The notes: generated from the sequence alone by a model not told the origin. A stretch of DNA of 64,000 bases from Thamnaconus septentrionalis (GCA_009823395.1 CM020510.1:17402273-17466272), one strand, 5' to 3'. Positions 48,260 to 57,435 are shown, counted from the stretch's first letter. Numbers and translations: made by a program.

Positions 48260-50466
48260 AAACAATACAGCAATACTTATTGAAAACTCCCTCCTACACA
48301 ACGTGCAGAAGACACGGGACTGATCGCCATTCACAGGCTTAACCCAACTGTGTTTTTCTTCCCACCTTTTGTTGTAAGACACAACTCTTTTCATTTTAGA
48401 AGGGCCGGGGCCCAGGACCACATCCTCACCAACTTCTCTTTCATTGTCATGACTTCCAGCAGCAGCGCTCATTTTTCCACACGAGGAAACAAAAGTAAAC
48501 AGACTGACATGCGTGCCGCTGCCCACAGCCTTGCAACACACACAGCACAGGGACGCACGTACACACTCACACGCTAGTACTGTTGTGCCTTCCCTGTCAA
48601 CTGCGCGGTCCTAATGTCCACACAAACGCCAAGGCAAGCAGACAGACACACACTGCAAGGCGAACCAAACGAAAAAATACACGCATGTTCCCTTTACCCA
48701 GGAGGCCGGGACAAACAACGTCCCGTACGGGCTGCGCCTCTTTTGGCTCAAATACGGGGCGTTCCGGCCAATACGGGACGGTTGGCAACCCTACTTCAAT
48801 AAAAACCTGTGACTCACCGCAGCGCAAGACTCTGGGTCTAGACCTCGAGATGCTGAGGCAGATGGGACGGTCCTAGAAGTAGGCTGAAAGCTGAAGACTC
48901 AGGGATTTTAATAAACAAGGTAATCAATTTCTGGCGCCAGACTTGTGAGAAGAGCCCATTTATTTAGATGTTGTGTGAATGATCAGCCCGTGCTATAAAA
49001 AGAACGCTTTGTGAAGTGTTCAAGAAACCTGTTTCAAACCTGTTTTTAATCATCTTGGAGGGTAGGTTGTAGTCAGTTTTTTTTTTCTTTAATATATTTC
49101 CACACAGTACATGAACAGTACAAGCTTTAAAAGTCTGGAGTCTCTAACCAAACCATAACTAACCTTTAACTAAACCATCATGCAAAAAAAACCTAAATAA
49201 ACAATGTTGACTACAATCCATCTGATCTGCATTACATCACAATCCGTCATCCACTCGCATCCAAAGCATTCTTTCCCACCTTATGTGTTCCTCCCCGTGT
49301 GTGTCTGTGAAAGAATCCTTTGTGTGCACATCCACAGACGACCTGTCTCAGCATTTCCACCTCCTTTATATCATTTTTTTGCCATTAATTGTTTCCTTGT
49401 GTCTCTCCATCCTCACCCTCCCCACCCCTCCACCCTGACCTCTGTCTAGACGACGCCTGCTGCCGTGGTCACGTCTGTAAATTGAGGTCCGGCCCAAACC
49501 AAGTAAGTGGCGGGAGGCCCAAAAAATGTGCTTTTTTATGATGTTCCGTTGTTGTTGTTGATTTAGGATAATTAACCTTTTTATTATTTTTTTAAGTCTC
49601 TGGATAAGAACTAGATAGAAGGCGTGTCATAAAAACGGGTGTTGGATTTCATGTTGGAATTTGTTTCTTTTTATTTAAAAAAAAAGAAAAAGAGTCACTA
49701 TAGCAGCCTTTTTTTCTTTTTTTTTTAATAAAAAAAGCAAAAAAACAAAACAAACTTACATCGAAAAGCTTGCTTTGATCGCAACAAGAACTGACAGGCG
49801 GCAGTGAATTCATGTTACGGATGAGACCCTGAGAGGGAGCGGAGCTCCAGTCAGCTCCGCTCCTTTCTGTACAGTCTGGGTTCTTTGTGTCCAGAGGACG
49901 GACCTCCGTGCCCGCCAGCCTCGTTAGCACCAATGGCAAAGGTTTTATTTTTTTTATTTTTTTTTTAAGGATTTCATGAAGACACTTAGGTAAGACAGAT
50001 TACCAGTTTTTAGAGGTTAAAATCCACTAATGCTTTCTCGTAATGACAATATTAAAAAAAAAAAAAAAAAATGTCAGTATGTGAATTTGCATCGGAGCTC
50101 GACTGACTGGTTCTCTGCCCACTCCTTCTGTTATATTTACTGTGTGGCTGTCCCCCCCCCACACACACACACACACACCTTCCGCTCTCCCTTCACCCAC
50201 ACACTTTGGCTACAAACAGACGACTTGTTGTTTTCAGAGTTCAGGCTTGTCGGGAGAGGTGTGCCACGGGACGGAGCTCCGGCAGCCTCGCTTGGAAGTG
50301 CGCTGCGATGAACGCAGGTGCTGATTTGTGCCTTTGTGCATGCATGTTTGGACAACCTTTTCCAAAATTTCTGTCATGCCGGACTATCTAGTTTGTGCGT
50401 ACGCCTCTGCTAAAAAATATTTGTGTCTCACCCAGACTTGGAGTTGAGTGAGAATTCTTTGCAACT

Positions 50467-50500
<34 letters not shown>

Positions 50501-50794
50501 TCTTGCACACAATCTGACCCTGTTGGCTACATGTTTCCTGGCATCCTGCACAACCCACTCAGATGGCGGCGGAAGGAATGTCTGTCTGTCTTTCTGTTCG
50601 TCTGGGTCTCACAGCTGCAACACCCTTTTTTTGTCTCTTGTCCCTGTCTGGATGTGCATACCATTTTTTTTTTTTTGTTGCAGTTTTTTAATCAATCTTT
50701 AATGGATTTTGGAAACTTATTTTATTGTTTATATCTGTATAAATGAGTGGTACTTTTTAAAAGTTAAGTTTAAAAGATTAGTTTAGTATTAGTT

Positions 50795-50834
<40 letters not shown>

Positions 50835-53800
50835 GTTTGTTTTTTAGTTTTTTTGTCGAACAGCCTCAAAACTGGACGCTACCTCACATATTTTATTGTG
50901 TCTGCCTGGCTCCATCAGAAGACAGACAGACAGACAGACTGACTGATTGGCTGAGTGACTGACTAATGAACGGACAGGGTGATGCTGTCTTTGTTTGTTT
51001 ATTGATAACAGACTGTAAAAAATGACTAAAATAAATACTTGCAACTGATGTGGGTCAAGGGTCATAATGCTGACCCAGTTATGACCTTGACAGAAGAACG
51101 GAGCATGTGCAGAAGGGAACATGTGGCTTGTGGCTTGGAGCTGAATGGATAGAAATGACTTGGGACTTGGGAGTGACTCATAAAGACATCACAATCCTAA
51201 GATTTTTTGCAACGTGTGAGAAAAAGAGTCTTCCACAATTCACAGGCACAGCGCCACTGTAATATGGGTGGTATCACTTTAAATGCGCTCACCAGAAGCT
51301 ATCCAGTGGCCTTTTATCCAAAACTCAAAATGAAAACTGGGGATTTACTGAAAATGCATTGAATGTTCGGAGTTCAACCGAGTGCGACTTTTGTTGGTCC
51401 CTTAGTATGACACATTGCGTATTACTTTTTTTCTTTAGTTTTCTTTAGTTTATAGTTCAGGTTTGTCCAACTCAACTCACTCATTTTCACACAAACTGCT
51501 TTTTCATGATTGAACATTAAGTCTGAGCTCTTCCTCACTCCCAGACATCCGAAAGTTGCGCACGTGCACTGCTGTGGCGTTCATGCCTACCACGCTGGAC
51601 AAGGAAAGTGCTGCAATGGGACCCTGCACATCCTGGAAACGCCTGGCTCGGCGGCACGCTGCTGCAGCTCCGTTCTGCTGAAACCACTTGTACGTATCTT
51701 TCAAAGTTCTGATCTCTTTGCTTGACATTAGGTCGTGCCACCTTATATTTGTCACCCCATCCACCCATCCACCAATCCAACCATCCATCCATCCATCACA
51801 TATTCATCCATCCATCCATCCATCTATTTATCCCATATTCATCCATCATCCACTCCTCCATCCATTCACCAGCTTTCATCCATCCATCCATCCATCCATC
51901 CCATATCAAGCCATTCATCCATCCATCCATCCATAAAAGGACAGGGATTTAGAAGCTCAGTCAAAAATCAATCTTCTGCTCTCTTCTTTCCCGGGGTTTA
52001 GCTACAAAAACTATTCCATCGCCAACCACATTGTCTTCATTTGCCCTCTCATCCAACCTTATTCCTGTCTTCTGTTTTCATTGTGTGCATGTGAGTGTGA
52101 ATGGTTGTTTGTCTCTATGTGGCCCTGCGATGAACTGGCGTCTTGTCCAGGGTGTCACCCTGCCTTCGCCCTAAGACAGCTGGGATAGGCTCCAGCAGAC
52201 CCCCGTGACCCTGAGTGCAGGACCAAGCGGGTATAGAAGATGAATGAATGAATGAATGTTTTCATTGTGTTTTGAGCTTACTTATGTCATCCTGCATTTA
52301 GTCAGACCATCTGCTTTGTTCGCACGAGCCCAAGCAGACATGACAATTAGCCCAAAAGTTTCTGAAGCTGAAATATCCCTTTGAAGACCAAGGAACATTT
52401 AAATTCCAACCATAGCATTAAGAACTCTTCGTGCTCTGGAATCTGCCTGTGACGCCAAACGCGTCCCGAGTTTTGTCACTGTAAAGGCTGTTCATCGTCG
52501 TCACTCTAACATTGACGTTTGCCCTAATTAAATTGTATCCTTGTGTCATTTTTACCTCTAAACCAGGAGATTTGCTGTACCTCAGAGCACGACGAGGTGC
52601 CATACGCTGTCAAGCCAGGACACAGTTGCTGCGGTCACTTTTACTACAACACCTCACTGTGGTCCTGCCACTCAGGAAGGCTCAGTCCAATCGAGCGAGG
52701 AAGACGTGTCTCAGGCCCCTTGCTTGAAGGTTAGTTGGGTTGAAGTAGTACATCACCATTGTCTTCTCATTTTCATTTACACATCTTTTTTTTTTTTTAC
52801 CAGTAGGAATCTCGTTGGCGCTGAGAATCTCTTTTGCAAGAGAGTCCAGGCCTAGACAGACACATAAAAGGTTTTTTCATAAATGGAACAAATGTTTGAA
52901 AAAACATACATATAAGGAGGTAAACAGGTTAGTCTTTGGACTCTGTCCTATGCAAAGAAAGAGAAGCACACTGATCTGTTTGTTTATATACAAAGTGGTC
53001 AGTGGTTGTTTCCCAGATATTTGTTCACATTAAGCTCATTGTTCATGTATGTGGCTCTCATCAAAAGAATATCAGGAGAAATACCCAGAGGGTTTGATCC
53101 TGGGCCAGGGGGATTTCTTTGTGGAGTTTTCACGTTCCTCTTGTTGCATGCGTGGGTTCCATCCAAGTCCTCCTGCCAATCTGCACGTGCGTCAGTTGTC
53201 TGTTGGGTGTGACTGCAAGGCATGCACTTTTATTACCACATCATTTTTTTTCCCAGTACGAATTTTGTTGACGCTGAGAATCTCTTTTGCAAGAGAGTCC
53301 AGGCCTGCACACCCAAATAAAAGGTTTTAGTTTTTTGGGGGGGTTTGATCCTGGGCCAGGGGGATTTCTTTGTGGAGTTTCCATGTTCTTCTTGTTGCAT
53401 GCATGGGTTCCGTCCGAGGTTTTTTTTTTTTATCAATGGAGCAAATGTTTGGAAAAACATACATATAAGGAGTGCAAGGGATTCGAGTAGGTTCTTTCCA
53501 AGGTCTACCTCGCCTTCAACTTCGGCAACCTTTTCCGAAATAATTTTTCACAAAATGAGCATGGCGCTCCTTTCCTGTCCTCCTTTTCTCCTTTCTGTCG
53601 AGTGCTTACGTCATTGGAAGTGGCAGTGGAAGTAGGGGAAGTCAGTTTGTTTTGATGTGCTTGCAAAGGCAGCGCACAGTTGCGTCATCGACTTGCAGTG
53701 GCAGGTTTTGTCTGGAGCTCGTCCCATGTTGACGCACGCAGAGAACACAAATGAGAAAAGGACTCCTCTCCGAAATAAACAAACATGAATCCGGCTGCCT

Positions 53801-54513
53801 TGTATAAACCGCAATGATGTGCAATATTGACTATGAATTTAAGATACATCGACACACGTTTTTTGTCAGCACTATATGAAACATCACCATAAGATTATCT
53901 TGTGAGGAAACTTCTAAGTTATTTGTAAAATGAGACTTCCAGTCTGATAATCACCAGCGTGTGTAATATTTGGTCTTTTGAACACTGGCTAACAATGGCA
54001 GTCGCTAGTGTTGAGCCACACAAAGCTCTCGACAGGATAAAAATGAAATTTTCCGCCTATCCAAGCGGCCTGGACAAGTAGCCAGTTTATCTCATTATTT
54101 GAGTTTATGAATTGAAGAAAAGTCAGGGCTTTTTCAGCTGTCTGCTACATCGTCCTTTCCCATCACTTAAATTTGTGTATTTCAACTGTCTTTTACAGGG
54201 CACTGACTTTAAAAGGGTTGTGAAATAGGAATGAGCGCAACTCTCACAGCTCAAAAGTAAGATATTTAATAATTAATTAATAATTGATTAATTAATTAAT
54301 CCTGAGGATAACAGCAATGCAATTTAATGTTTGTGTCCATTTCAAGTGCTCATCAGGAAACGTGGAGAAGCAATGTCATCGGAAATGATGTTCTTGGAAT
54401 TGTCAACGCTCCAAGAATGGAATTACTCACCTTACTCCCTGAAAGTGCCTGGCCAGTGCAATTTCAGCATGCATCAGCATTCTTACCGTTTTACTTGCAT
54501 TCCGCTCATGTAA
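38639..54513 (+). CDS. Galaxin-like cysteine-rich protein gene, multi-exon (span of the chained coding exons)
   Basis: Twelve exons can be chained: 38639-38793, 41426-41560, 42205-42387, 43507-43671, 44211-44375, 44880-45071, 45730-45894, 49450-49502, 50238-50317, 51545-51689, 52567-52729 and 54347-54513. Each has AG before it, GT after it (except the last), an open frame, and a phase that fits both neighbours; together they give about 588 residues ending at TAA. The protein is built of galaxin-type repeats: 'CCG' followed by an aromatic residue, then 'CC', then about 20 residues and another 'CC'. Galaxins are secreted proteins of the coral skeletal matrix, and related di-cysteine repeat proteins occur in other animals; the role in fish is unknown to me. 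No membrane segment is visible in the known exons. The N-terminal signal peptide exon is not resolved. The seven phase 1-ended exons before 49 kb allow exons to be gained or skipped without frameshift, and that part is locally duplicated. Confidence 0.85.
38794..41425. other. Intron 1 (of the recognised chain) of the galaxin-like gene
   Basis: It contains a SINE tail fragment at about 40055-40112 ('agctgggataggctccaccc' and GGAT repeats) and a (CA)n tract at 41036-41052. A stretch at about 40556-40680 has an acceptor-like start, but its frames contain no cysteine repeats; I do not call it an exon. Confidence 0.5.
41426..41560 (+). CDS. Galaxin-like gene, exon with one full repeat
   Basis: Acceptor 'cttctctcttttcag', donor 'gtaagtaa', phase 1 at both ends, 45 codons. 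It encodes '[18 protein letters not shown]' and, after a 14-residue spacer, 'AKCCGK'. This is the most typical galaxin unit in the gene (CCG, aromatic, NP, CC, CCG), and supports the family assignment best. Confidence 0.9.
41578..42066. repeat. Local direct repeats with a broken copy of the next exon
   Basis: A segment of about 86 bases at 41578-41664 recurs at 41980-42066. Directly after the first copy, 41665-41745 is a near copy of the 3' half of the exon at 42205-42387 ('cactgctgctgttgaaacaa' against 'cactgctgctgttcaaacaa'), followed by the same intron sequence to about 41975, which recurs at 42388-42640. The partial exon copy lacks an acceptor, its CCG half and the donor GT, so it is a pseudo-exon left by duplication. 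Confidence 0.8.
42205..42387 (+). CDS. Galaxin-like gene, exon with di-cysteine repeat
   Basis: Acceptor 'gctcttgttctcag', donor 'gtgtgcac', phase 1 at both ends, 61 codons. It encodes 'NQMCCGPQ', then '[18 protein letters not shown]' and '[10 protein letters not shown]'. The layout CCG, about 17 residues, CCG, CCC, about 18 residues, CC is shared with the downstream array exons, so this is probably related to their ancestor. Confidence 0.88.
43165..43466 (+). mobile_element. Old SINE with GGAT tail in array unit 1
   Basis: It contains a B-box-like 'gggttgcaggttcaattccc', the body 'gtttacatgtgttttctccc' and a tail 'agctgggacaaactccagca' ending in (GGAT)n at 43423-43466. The copy was present before the array duplicated, as it recurs at 43868-44167 and 45315-45688 with its own GGAT tract of differing length. 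Confidence 0.75.
43507..43671 (+). CDS. Galaxin-like gene, hybrid A/B array exon
   Basis: Acceptor 'ctcctcaccacag', donor 'gtgtgtgc', phase 1 at both ends, 55 codons. It encodes '[20 protein letters not shown]' and then '[13 protein letters not shown]' and '[10 protein letters not shown]'. Its 5' half and upstream intron match the A exons (44211, 45730), but its 3' half and downstream intron match the B exon at 44880-45071. The switch lies within or near the shared 'SSLTHCCC' coding part. Confidence 0.88.
43868..44167 (+). mobile_element. Old SINE with GGAT tail in array unit 2
   Basis: Duplicate of the SINE in unit 1, in the intron before the exon at 44211. The GGAT tract (about 44134-44167) is shorter than in the other units. 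Confidence 0.75.
44211..44375 (+). CDS. Galaxin-like gene, A-type array exon 1
   Basis: Acceptor 'ctcctcacccacag', donor 'gtgtgtgt', phase 1 at both ends, 55 codons. It encodes '[20 protein letters not shown]', '[13 protein letters not shown]' and 'YSCCPPDPG'. Nearly the same as the exon at 45730-45894, with a handful of amino-acid changes, all cysteines kept. Confidence 0.88.
44880..45071 (+). CDS. Galaxin-like gene, B-type array exon
   Basis: Acceptor 'cttaccttttag', donor 'gtgtgtgc', phase 1 at both ends, 64 codons. It differs from the A exons by a longer, proline-rich start ('[20 protein letters not shown]') and then has '[20 protein letters not shown]' and '[10 protein letters not shown]'. 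It is the only intact B exon; a truncated copy lies at 46402. Confidence 0.87.
45315..45688 (+). mobile_element. Old SINE with GGAT tail in array unit 3
   Basis: The most complete of the three array copies: it keeps the head 'atgggcgcagcagtttgcac' and the 'ggttcaattcccaggcc' box that is cut short in units 1 and 2, where an internal rearrangement replaced the head. It ends in the longest GGAT tract, at about 45632-45688. Confidence 0.75.
45730..45894 (+). CDS. Galaxin-like gene, A-type array exon 2
   Basis: Acceptor 'ctcctcaccaacag', donor 'gtgtgtgt', phase 1 at both ends, 55 codons: '[20 protein letters not shown]', '[13 protein letters not shown]' and 'PSCCPSDTG'. It can splice in frame to the exon at 49450, bypassing the broken B exon at 46402. 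Confidence 0.88.
46402..46439 (+). pseudogene. Truncated B-type exon of the galaxin array
   Basis: After the same acceptor as the B exon ('ctaccttttag'), 38 bases match the start of 44880-45071 (encoding '[12 protein letters not shown]'), then the match stops abruptly and dispersed repeat sequence follows. The cysteine-bearing part and donor are gone, so this copy cannot serve as an internal exon. Confidence 0.85.
46465..47140. mobile_element. Dispersed repeat adjoining the broken exon
   Basis: It begins with 'gggctgtcaaacgattaatt' and 'taatcgagattaatcgcag', a phrase I know from a widespread vertebrate/fish DNA-transposon-like repeat. The element has no recognisable coding sequence here. Its right end is not clear; I place it loosely near 47.1 kb. 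Confidence 0.5.
47428..47520 (+). mobile_element. Old SINE head fragment
   Basis: 'gcagtgcagtggttaacagt' followed by a degraded B-box region ('gaaggttcaactt') and the start of a SINE body ('tttatggaatttgtat'). A short, diverged piece inside the large galaxin intron. Confidence 0.5.
48026..48801 (-). mobile_element. Non-autonomous hAT element with 8-bp target site duplication
   Basis: The element runs from 48034 to 48793 (760 bp) with terminal inverted repeats TAGGGTTGCCAAC / GTTGGCAACCCTA, and is flanked by the same 8 bases CTTCAATA at 48026-48033 and 48794-48801. Eight-base duplications are characteristic of hAT transposons. On the minus strand, 48270-48470 encodes '[20 protein letters not shown]' then '[12 protein letters not shown]', the start of a BED-type zinc finger as found at the N-terminus of hAT transposases; the rest of the transposase is deleted. 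An (ATT)n tract (48212-48257) lies inside. Confidence 0.88.
48212..48257. repeat. (ATT)n microsatellite inside the hAT element
   Basis: About 15 ATT units located where the transposase coding remnant breaks off. On the minus strand it is read as a run of isoleucines, which has no meaning as protein. Confidence 0.95.
49450..49502 (+). CDS. Galaxin-like gene, short exon
   Basis: Acceptor 'gacctctgtctag', donor 'gtaagtgg', phase 1 start and phase 0 end, 53 bases encoding about '[18 protein letters not shown]'. It keeps a di-cysteine but not the full repeat. The strong donor and the phase match with both neighbours support it; a 53-base exon without a complete motif is less certain than the others. 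Confidence 0.65.
50238..50317 (+). CDS. Galaxin-like gene, exon with atypical cysteines
   Basis: Acceptor 'gttgttttcag', donor 'gtgctgat', phase 0 start and phase 2 end, 80 bases encoding about '[20 protein letters not shown]' followed by 'VRCDER'. Only single cysteines remain where the family has pairs. It is supported by phase agreement with 49502 and 51545. A TG/CA-rich neighbourhood makes chance splice-like signals possible, so confidence is moderate. Confidence 0.6.
50466..50500. repeat. (TG)n microsatellite
   Basis: A run of TG dinucleotides in the intron between 50317 and 51545. A (TA)n tract follows in the same intron at about 50799-50825. Confidence 0.9.
51545..51689 (+). CDS. Galaxin-like gene, exon with full repeat
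   Basis: Acceptor 'cttcctcactcccag', donor 'gtacgtat', phase 2 start and phase 0 end, 145 bases. It encodes '[19 protein letters not shown]' and then 'AARCCSS', the typical CCG-aromatic-CC-CC layout, similar to 41426-41560 and not to the array exons. Confidence 0.87.
51752..51935. repeat. (CATC)n-type tetranucleotide tract
   Basis: About 185 bases of degenerate CATC/CCAT units broken by short CATATT and ACCAG interruptions, inside a galaxin intron. Open frames reading His-Pro-Ser-Ile repeats here are a by-product. Confidence 0.9.
52073..52270 (+). mobile_element. 5'-truncated SINE with 14-bp target site duplication
   Basis: The element (52087-52256) starts within the SINE body ('gcatgtgagtgtgaatggtt') and runs through 'gggataggctccagcagacc' to (GAAT)n. 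It is flanked by TGTTTTCATTGTGT at 52073-52086 and again at 52257-52270. The missing tRNA head and the perfect duplication fit an incomplete, recent reverse transcription event. Confidence 0.9.
52567..52729 (+). CDS. Galaxin-like gene, penultimate exon
   Basis: Acceptor 'tacctctaaaccag', donor 'gttagttg', phase 0 start and phase 1 end, 163 bases. It encodes '[20 protein letters not shown]' followed by '[17 protein letters not shown]': the final galaxin unit, in which the second pair is reduced to a single cysteine. A potential N-glycosylation site (NTS) is present. Confidence 0.85.
52803..53480. repeat. Duplicated intron segment with SINE fragments
   Basis: A segment with 'gctgagaatctcttttgcaa' occurs at about 52819 and again at 53272, and 'aaaacatacatataaggag' at about 52901 and 53453. 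Between and after them, two copies of a SINE piece ('gggtttgatcctgggccagg') lie at about 53089 and 53342. So a few hundred bases have been duplicated in tandem inside the last intron. Confidence 0.7.
54347..54513 (+). CDS. Galaxin-like gene, terminal exon
   Basis: The acceptor is 'tgtccatttcaag'; phase 1 start fits the donor at 52729. It encodes 55 residues with '[20 protein letters not shown]' and a last cysteine in 'RFTCIPLM', then TAA. It has no di-cysteine motif and looks like a C-terminal tail. No polyadenylation signal is clear directly after it. It is the phase-consistent open end of the chain, but with only two cysteines the family resemblance is weak. Confidence 0.65.
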
Positions 54514-54669
54514 CATTCGTATACTCATAGTCAACTGAACTTTCTGAAAGTACAGTGTCATGTCATCAATGAGTGCAATACTTTATGCAATGCTTTAGGC
54601 ATGCTTACCTTATGTAATTGTATGTTTCTTGCTTCCTTTCTTGAGTTTTAGCAAGGCTTATGGACAATC

Positions 54670-54960
54670 CTTGAAAAGATAGGTGAGCAGCAAGGTTGCG
54701 GGTTTGATCCCGGGGCCTGGAGCCTTTCTATGTGGAATTTCCATGCTCTCGTGTAGTGCGTGGTTTCTCACAGGGTACTCCAGCTTCCTCCCACAGTCAC
54801 TTCCTGCACACTGGAACTCTAAAGTATGCGCAGCTGTGAGTGTGGGTGTGAATGGTTGTCTTTCTCTGTGATAAACTGGCGACACGTCCAGAGTGTAACC
54901 CACCTTTATCCAAATACTGCAGGGATAAGCATTTAGTATCCTTCTTAAATTGAGATCAGG
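54670..54960 (+). mobile_element. Diverged tRNA-derived SINE
   Basis: It shows the B-box-like 'gcgggtttgatcccggggcc', the body ('tttctatgtggaatttccat') and a decayed tail ('gataaactggcgacacgtcc', then 'atactgcagggataagca'). It has more substitutions than the copies at 14.2 and 56.8 kb, so it is older. Confidence 0.75.
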
Positions 54961-55855
54961 TTCAAGTCGAAATGCCTTCATTTGAAGACAATATTAAAGC
55001 TAAAAGAAAGAACACATTTTACTTTGCTGATTCATTCTACTTGACTAAGCTCAGGTAATTTTTTTTTTTAAGTCAAATTAAAAATAAATAAATAAATAAG
55101 TAGGAGGTTGCTAGCTGTGATTTTTGAAACTGCTGTCTAGGACATGTTTTCACATCCAGAGTCTGAACTCATACTCGACTGCCTCAGACTTCAGTTTATT
55201 GGTGCTAATGAATAAGGTCAAACACTTTTTATGCAGGCCATGTTTCACCGTCACAGCTGATTCAGTGTGCTCTTATTGGCTTTCCACATGCACATCGAAG
55301 TCCGAATTTGTTACATGACCCATGACCCAAGCTATTTTTTGCGGGTATTTTTTTTTTTTTTAAACTAAGATACTTGGTATTTGAAAACTAAGCTAAAGGG
55401 ACATTATTTACTTATTTGTTGTTCAATTACATTGTATTATTTCAACTGGAATATCATGTATTTTCCTTGATTGTCAAATACTATTTGATGTTTTTGTGTT
55501 TGTCAAAATTTGTTTTGTTTTTTTTTTTTGTTTTGCAAATTCCTCAAACCCTAAACCATTTAGGGGGTTGCTCCTAGTTTACAGGTTTTCCACTTTCCGC
55601 ATTCACTTTACATTGTGGCTTTGTTTGGTGTGGCAATGTTGTTTTTGCCTGTTTCATTCACCCTGCCAGTACACACTCCACACATTGATATCCACGAAAA
55701 AGGGAGCACAGTATGATTTTATTGATTCACAGCTTCTAGGCTAATTTCAGTCTCTTAAAACACCTGTTTCATTTTTTTTTCTTGTTTTCTAGAAACAAAA
55801 CCAGGCACACCAGATGAATCTTAATGATCCAGTCACTGTGTAAAGTAAAACTAAG
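54961..55855. other. Gene-free stretch downstream of the galaxin-like gene
   Basis: AT-rich sequence with poly-T runs; no recognisable exon or RNA gene. Open frames of up to 82 codons have no domains. Confidence 0.5.
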
Positions 55856-56275
55856 ATAGACTGATACAGCTAGTGTGGCCAGCTGGCAACGTACAAAGAA
55901 AGAAAGGGCGAGGCCTTCAACCCTAACAATACAGGTCCCACGGTTACACGTGGTGGAGGGAACATCATGCTTTGGGGCTGTTCTGTAGCTTCAGGCACAG
56001 GGAGCCTTGTTTGGGCATCATGAAAGGAAAAAAGTATGATGATATTTTCAGGGATTATATGCAGAAATCTGCTCATTTTTCCCCTTATGTCGGTGCTGGG
56101 CCTTCCAAAAGGACAATAACCCAACGCATTAATGGAAATTAGTCCAACAGTTCCTGAAAGAAACCAAAACTAAGGTTCTGAAGTGGCCCGCACAATGTCC
56201 AGATAGAATTTATTAAAAGCACCATCTAGTTCACTATTCGGTCTAAAATCCATAGTGATGAAACTGCTTTTCTTC

Positions 56276-56554
56276 TCATTGATGCCTGCTATTGTCCTTA
56301 TACCAAACCAGGCAGCAGAGAGATTCTTTCTCTACTTTGGCTTTGTATTTTTGCTTCGCCTGTGTAATTTTACTTCTTGATTCTCTATTGGCTACTTTTT
56401 GTTCAAGGGGATCCCCCTTAGTTCCAGGCCAATTTTTTTGCTGCAAATGAGCCCTGACTTCCTTAGACATCCAAGGTTTATTATTAGGGTACACTTTATT
56501 AATTTTAGTTGGAATGACCCTATTCTCACAAAAGGTCACATAGGAACAGGTCAC
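56276..56554 (-). mobile_element. LINE fragment inside the Tc1-like element
   Basis: The minus strand encodes 'VIPTKINKVYPNNKPWMSKE' followed by 'GDPLEQKVANRESRSKI' and 'AKQKYKAKVE', the endonuclease-RT linker region typical of fish LINEs. It is a short internal piece, with neither endonuclease nor reverse transcriptase core recognisable. Confidence 0.75.
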
Positions 56555-56702
56555 CTCAGTGAGTTTGTCAATGTCCGTTTTGTGTGGGGAGAAGGAGCAT
56601 GCAGTTATGGTCAGCGGAATTTAATGGGGCAGCTGAAATCATTTGCAGGCTTCCTCCATTGTGCTATAGCAGAGATATATTTCCTTTCCTAGTACAAGTT
56701 CC

Positions 56703-56706
<4 letters not shown>

Positions 56707-56779
<73 letters not shown>

Positions 56780-57127
56780 GTTAGCGCTGCCGCCTCACAG
56801 CAAGAAGGTCGTGGGTTCGATTCCGGGGCCTGGGACCTTTCTGTGTGGAGTTTGCATGTTCTCCCCGTGTCTGCGTGGGTTCTCTCCGGGTTCTCCGGCT
56901 TCCTCCCACACTCCAAAAACATGCATGGTAGGTCAATTGAACACTGTAAATTGTCCGTAGGTGTGCATGTGAGTGTGAATGGTTGTTTGTCTCTATGTGG
57001 CCCTGCGATGAACTGGCGACTTGTCCAGGGTGTACCCTGCCTTCGCCCTAAGACAGCTGGGATAGGCTCCAGCAGACCCCCGTGACCCTGAAAAGGAATA
57101 AGCGGGTATAGAAGATGAATGAATGAA

Positions 57128-57163
<36 letters not shown>
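56707..57163. repeat. (TA)n tract split by a SINE
   Basis: TA dinucleotides run from about 56707 to 56776 and again from 57130 to 57163, with the SINE between them. The simplest reading is a SINE inserted into a TA repeat; the repeat makes any target site duplication impossible to tell. Confidence 0.9.
56777..57130 (+). mobile_element. Near full-length tRNA-derived SINE
   Basis: The best forward copy of the family: head 'gtggttagcgctgccgcctc', B box in 'gtgggttcgattccggggcc', body, then 'gggataggctccagcagacc' and (GAAT)n. The extreme 5' bases of the head present in the 14.2-kb copy are missing or merged with the TA tract. Confidence 0.9.
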
Positions 57164-57168
<5 letters not shown>

Positions 57169-57435
57169 CTTTGGGCCAAATCCCTCAGGAGACCTGTGCC
57201 AACCTAGTGAAGAACTACATTAAGAGGTTGTGTTCAGTTGTGGGCTGATCATTTTTGGATGTCTCATTTTTGCCGTTTCTTGTTTCAACTCATTGTATCA
57301 ATAAAATAACCTTATCAAACTAAGTGGACATTTTGTTTCAGTTATTTTGAAAAAAAATACACTATATGTACTTGTTGTTAATGTTTATTTACTTGGCGAA
57401 ATCTAGAATTTGTTCAATTTCTGGCTAATAATTTT

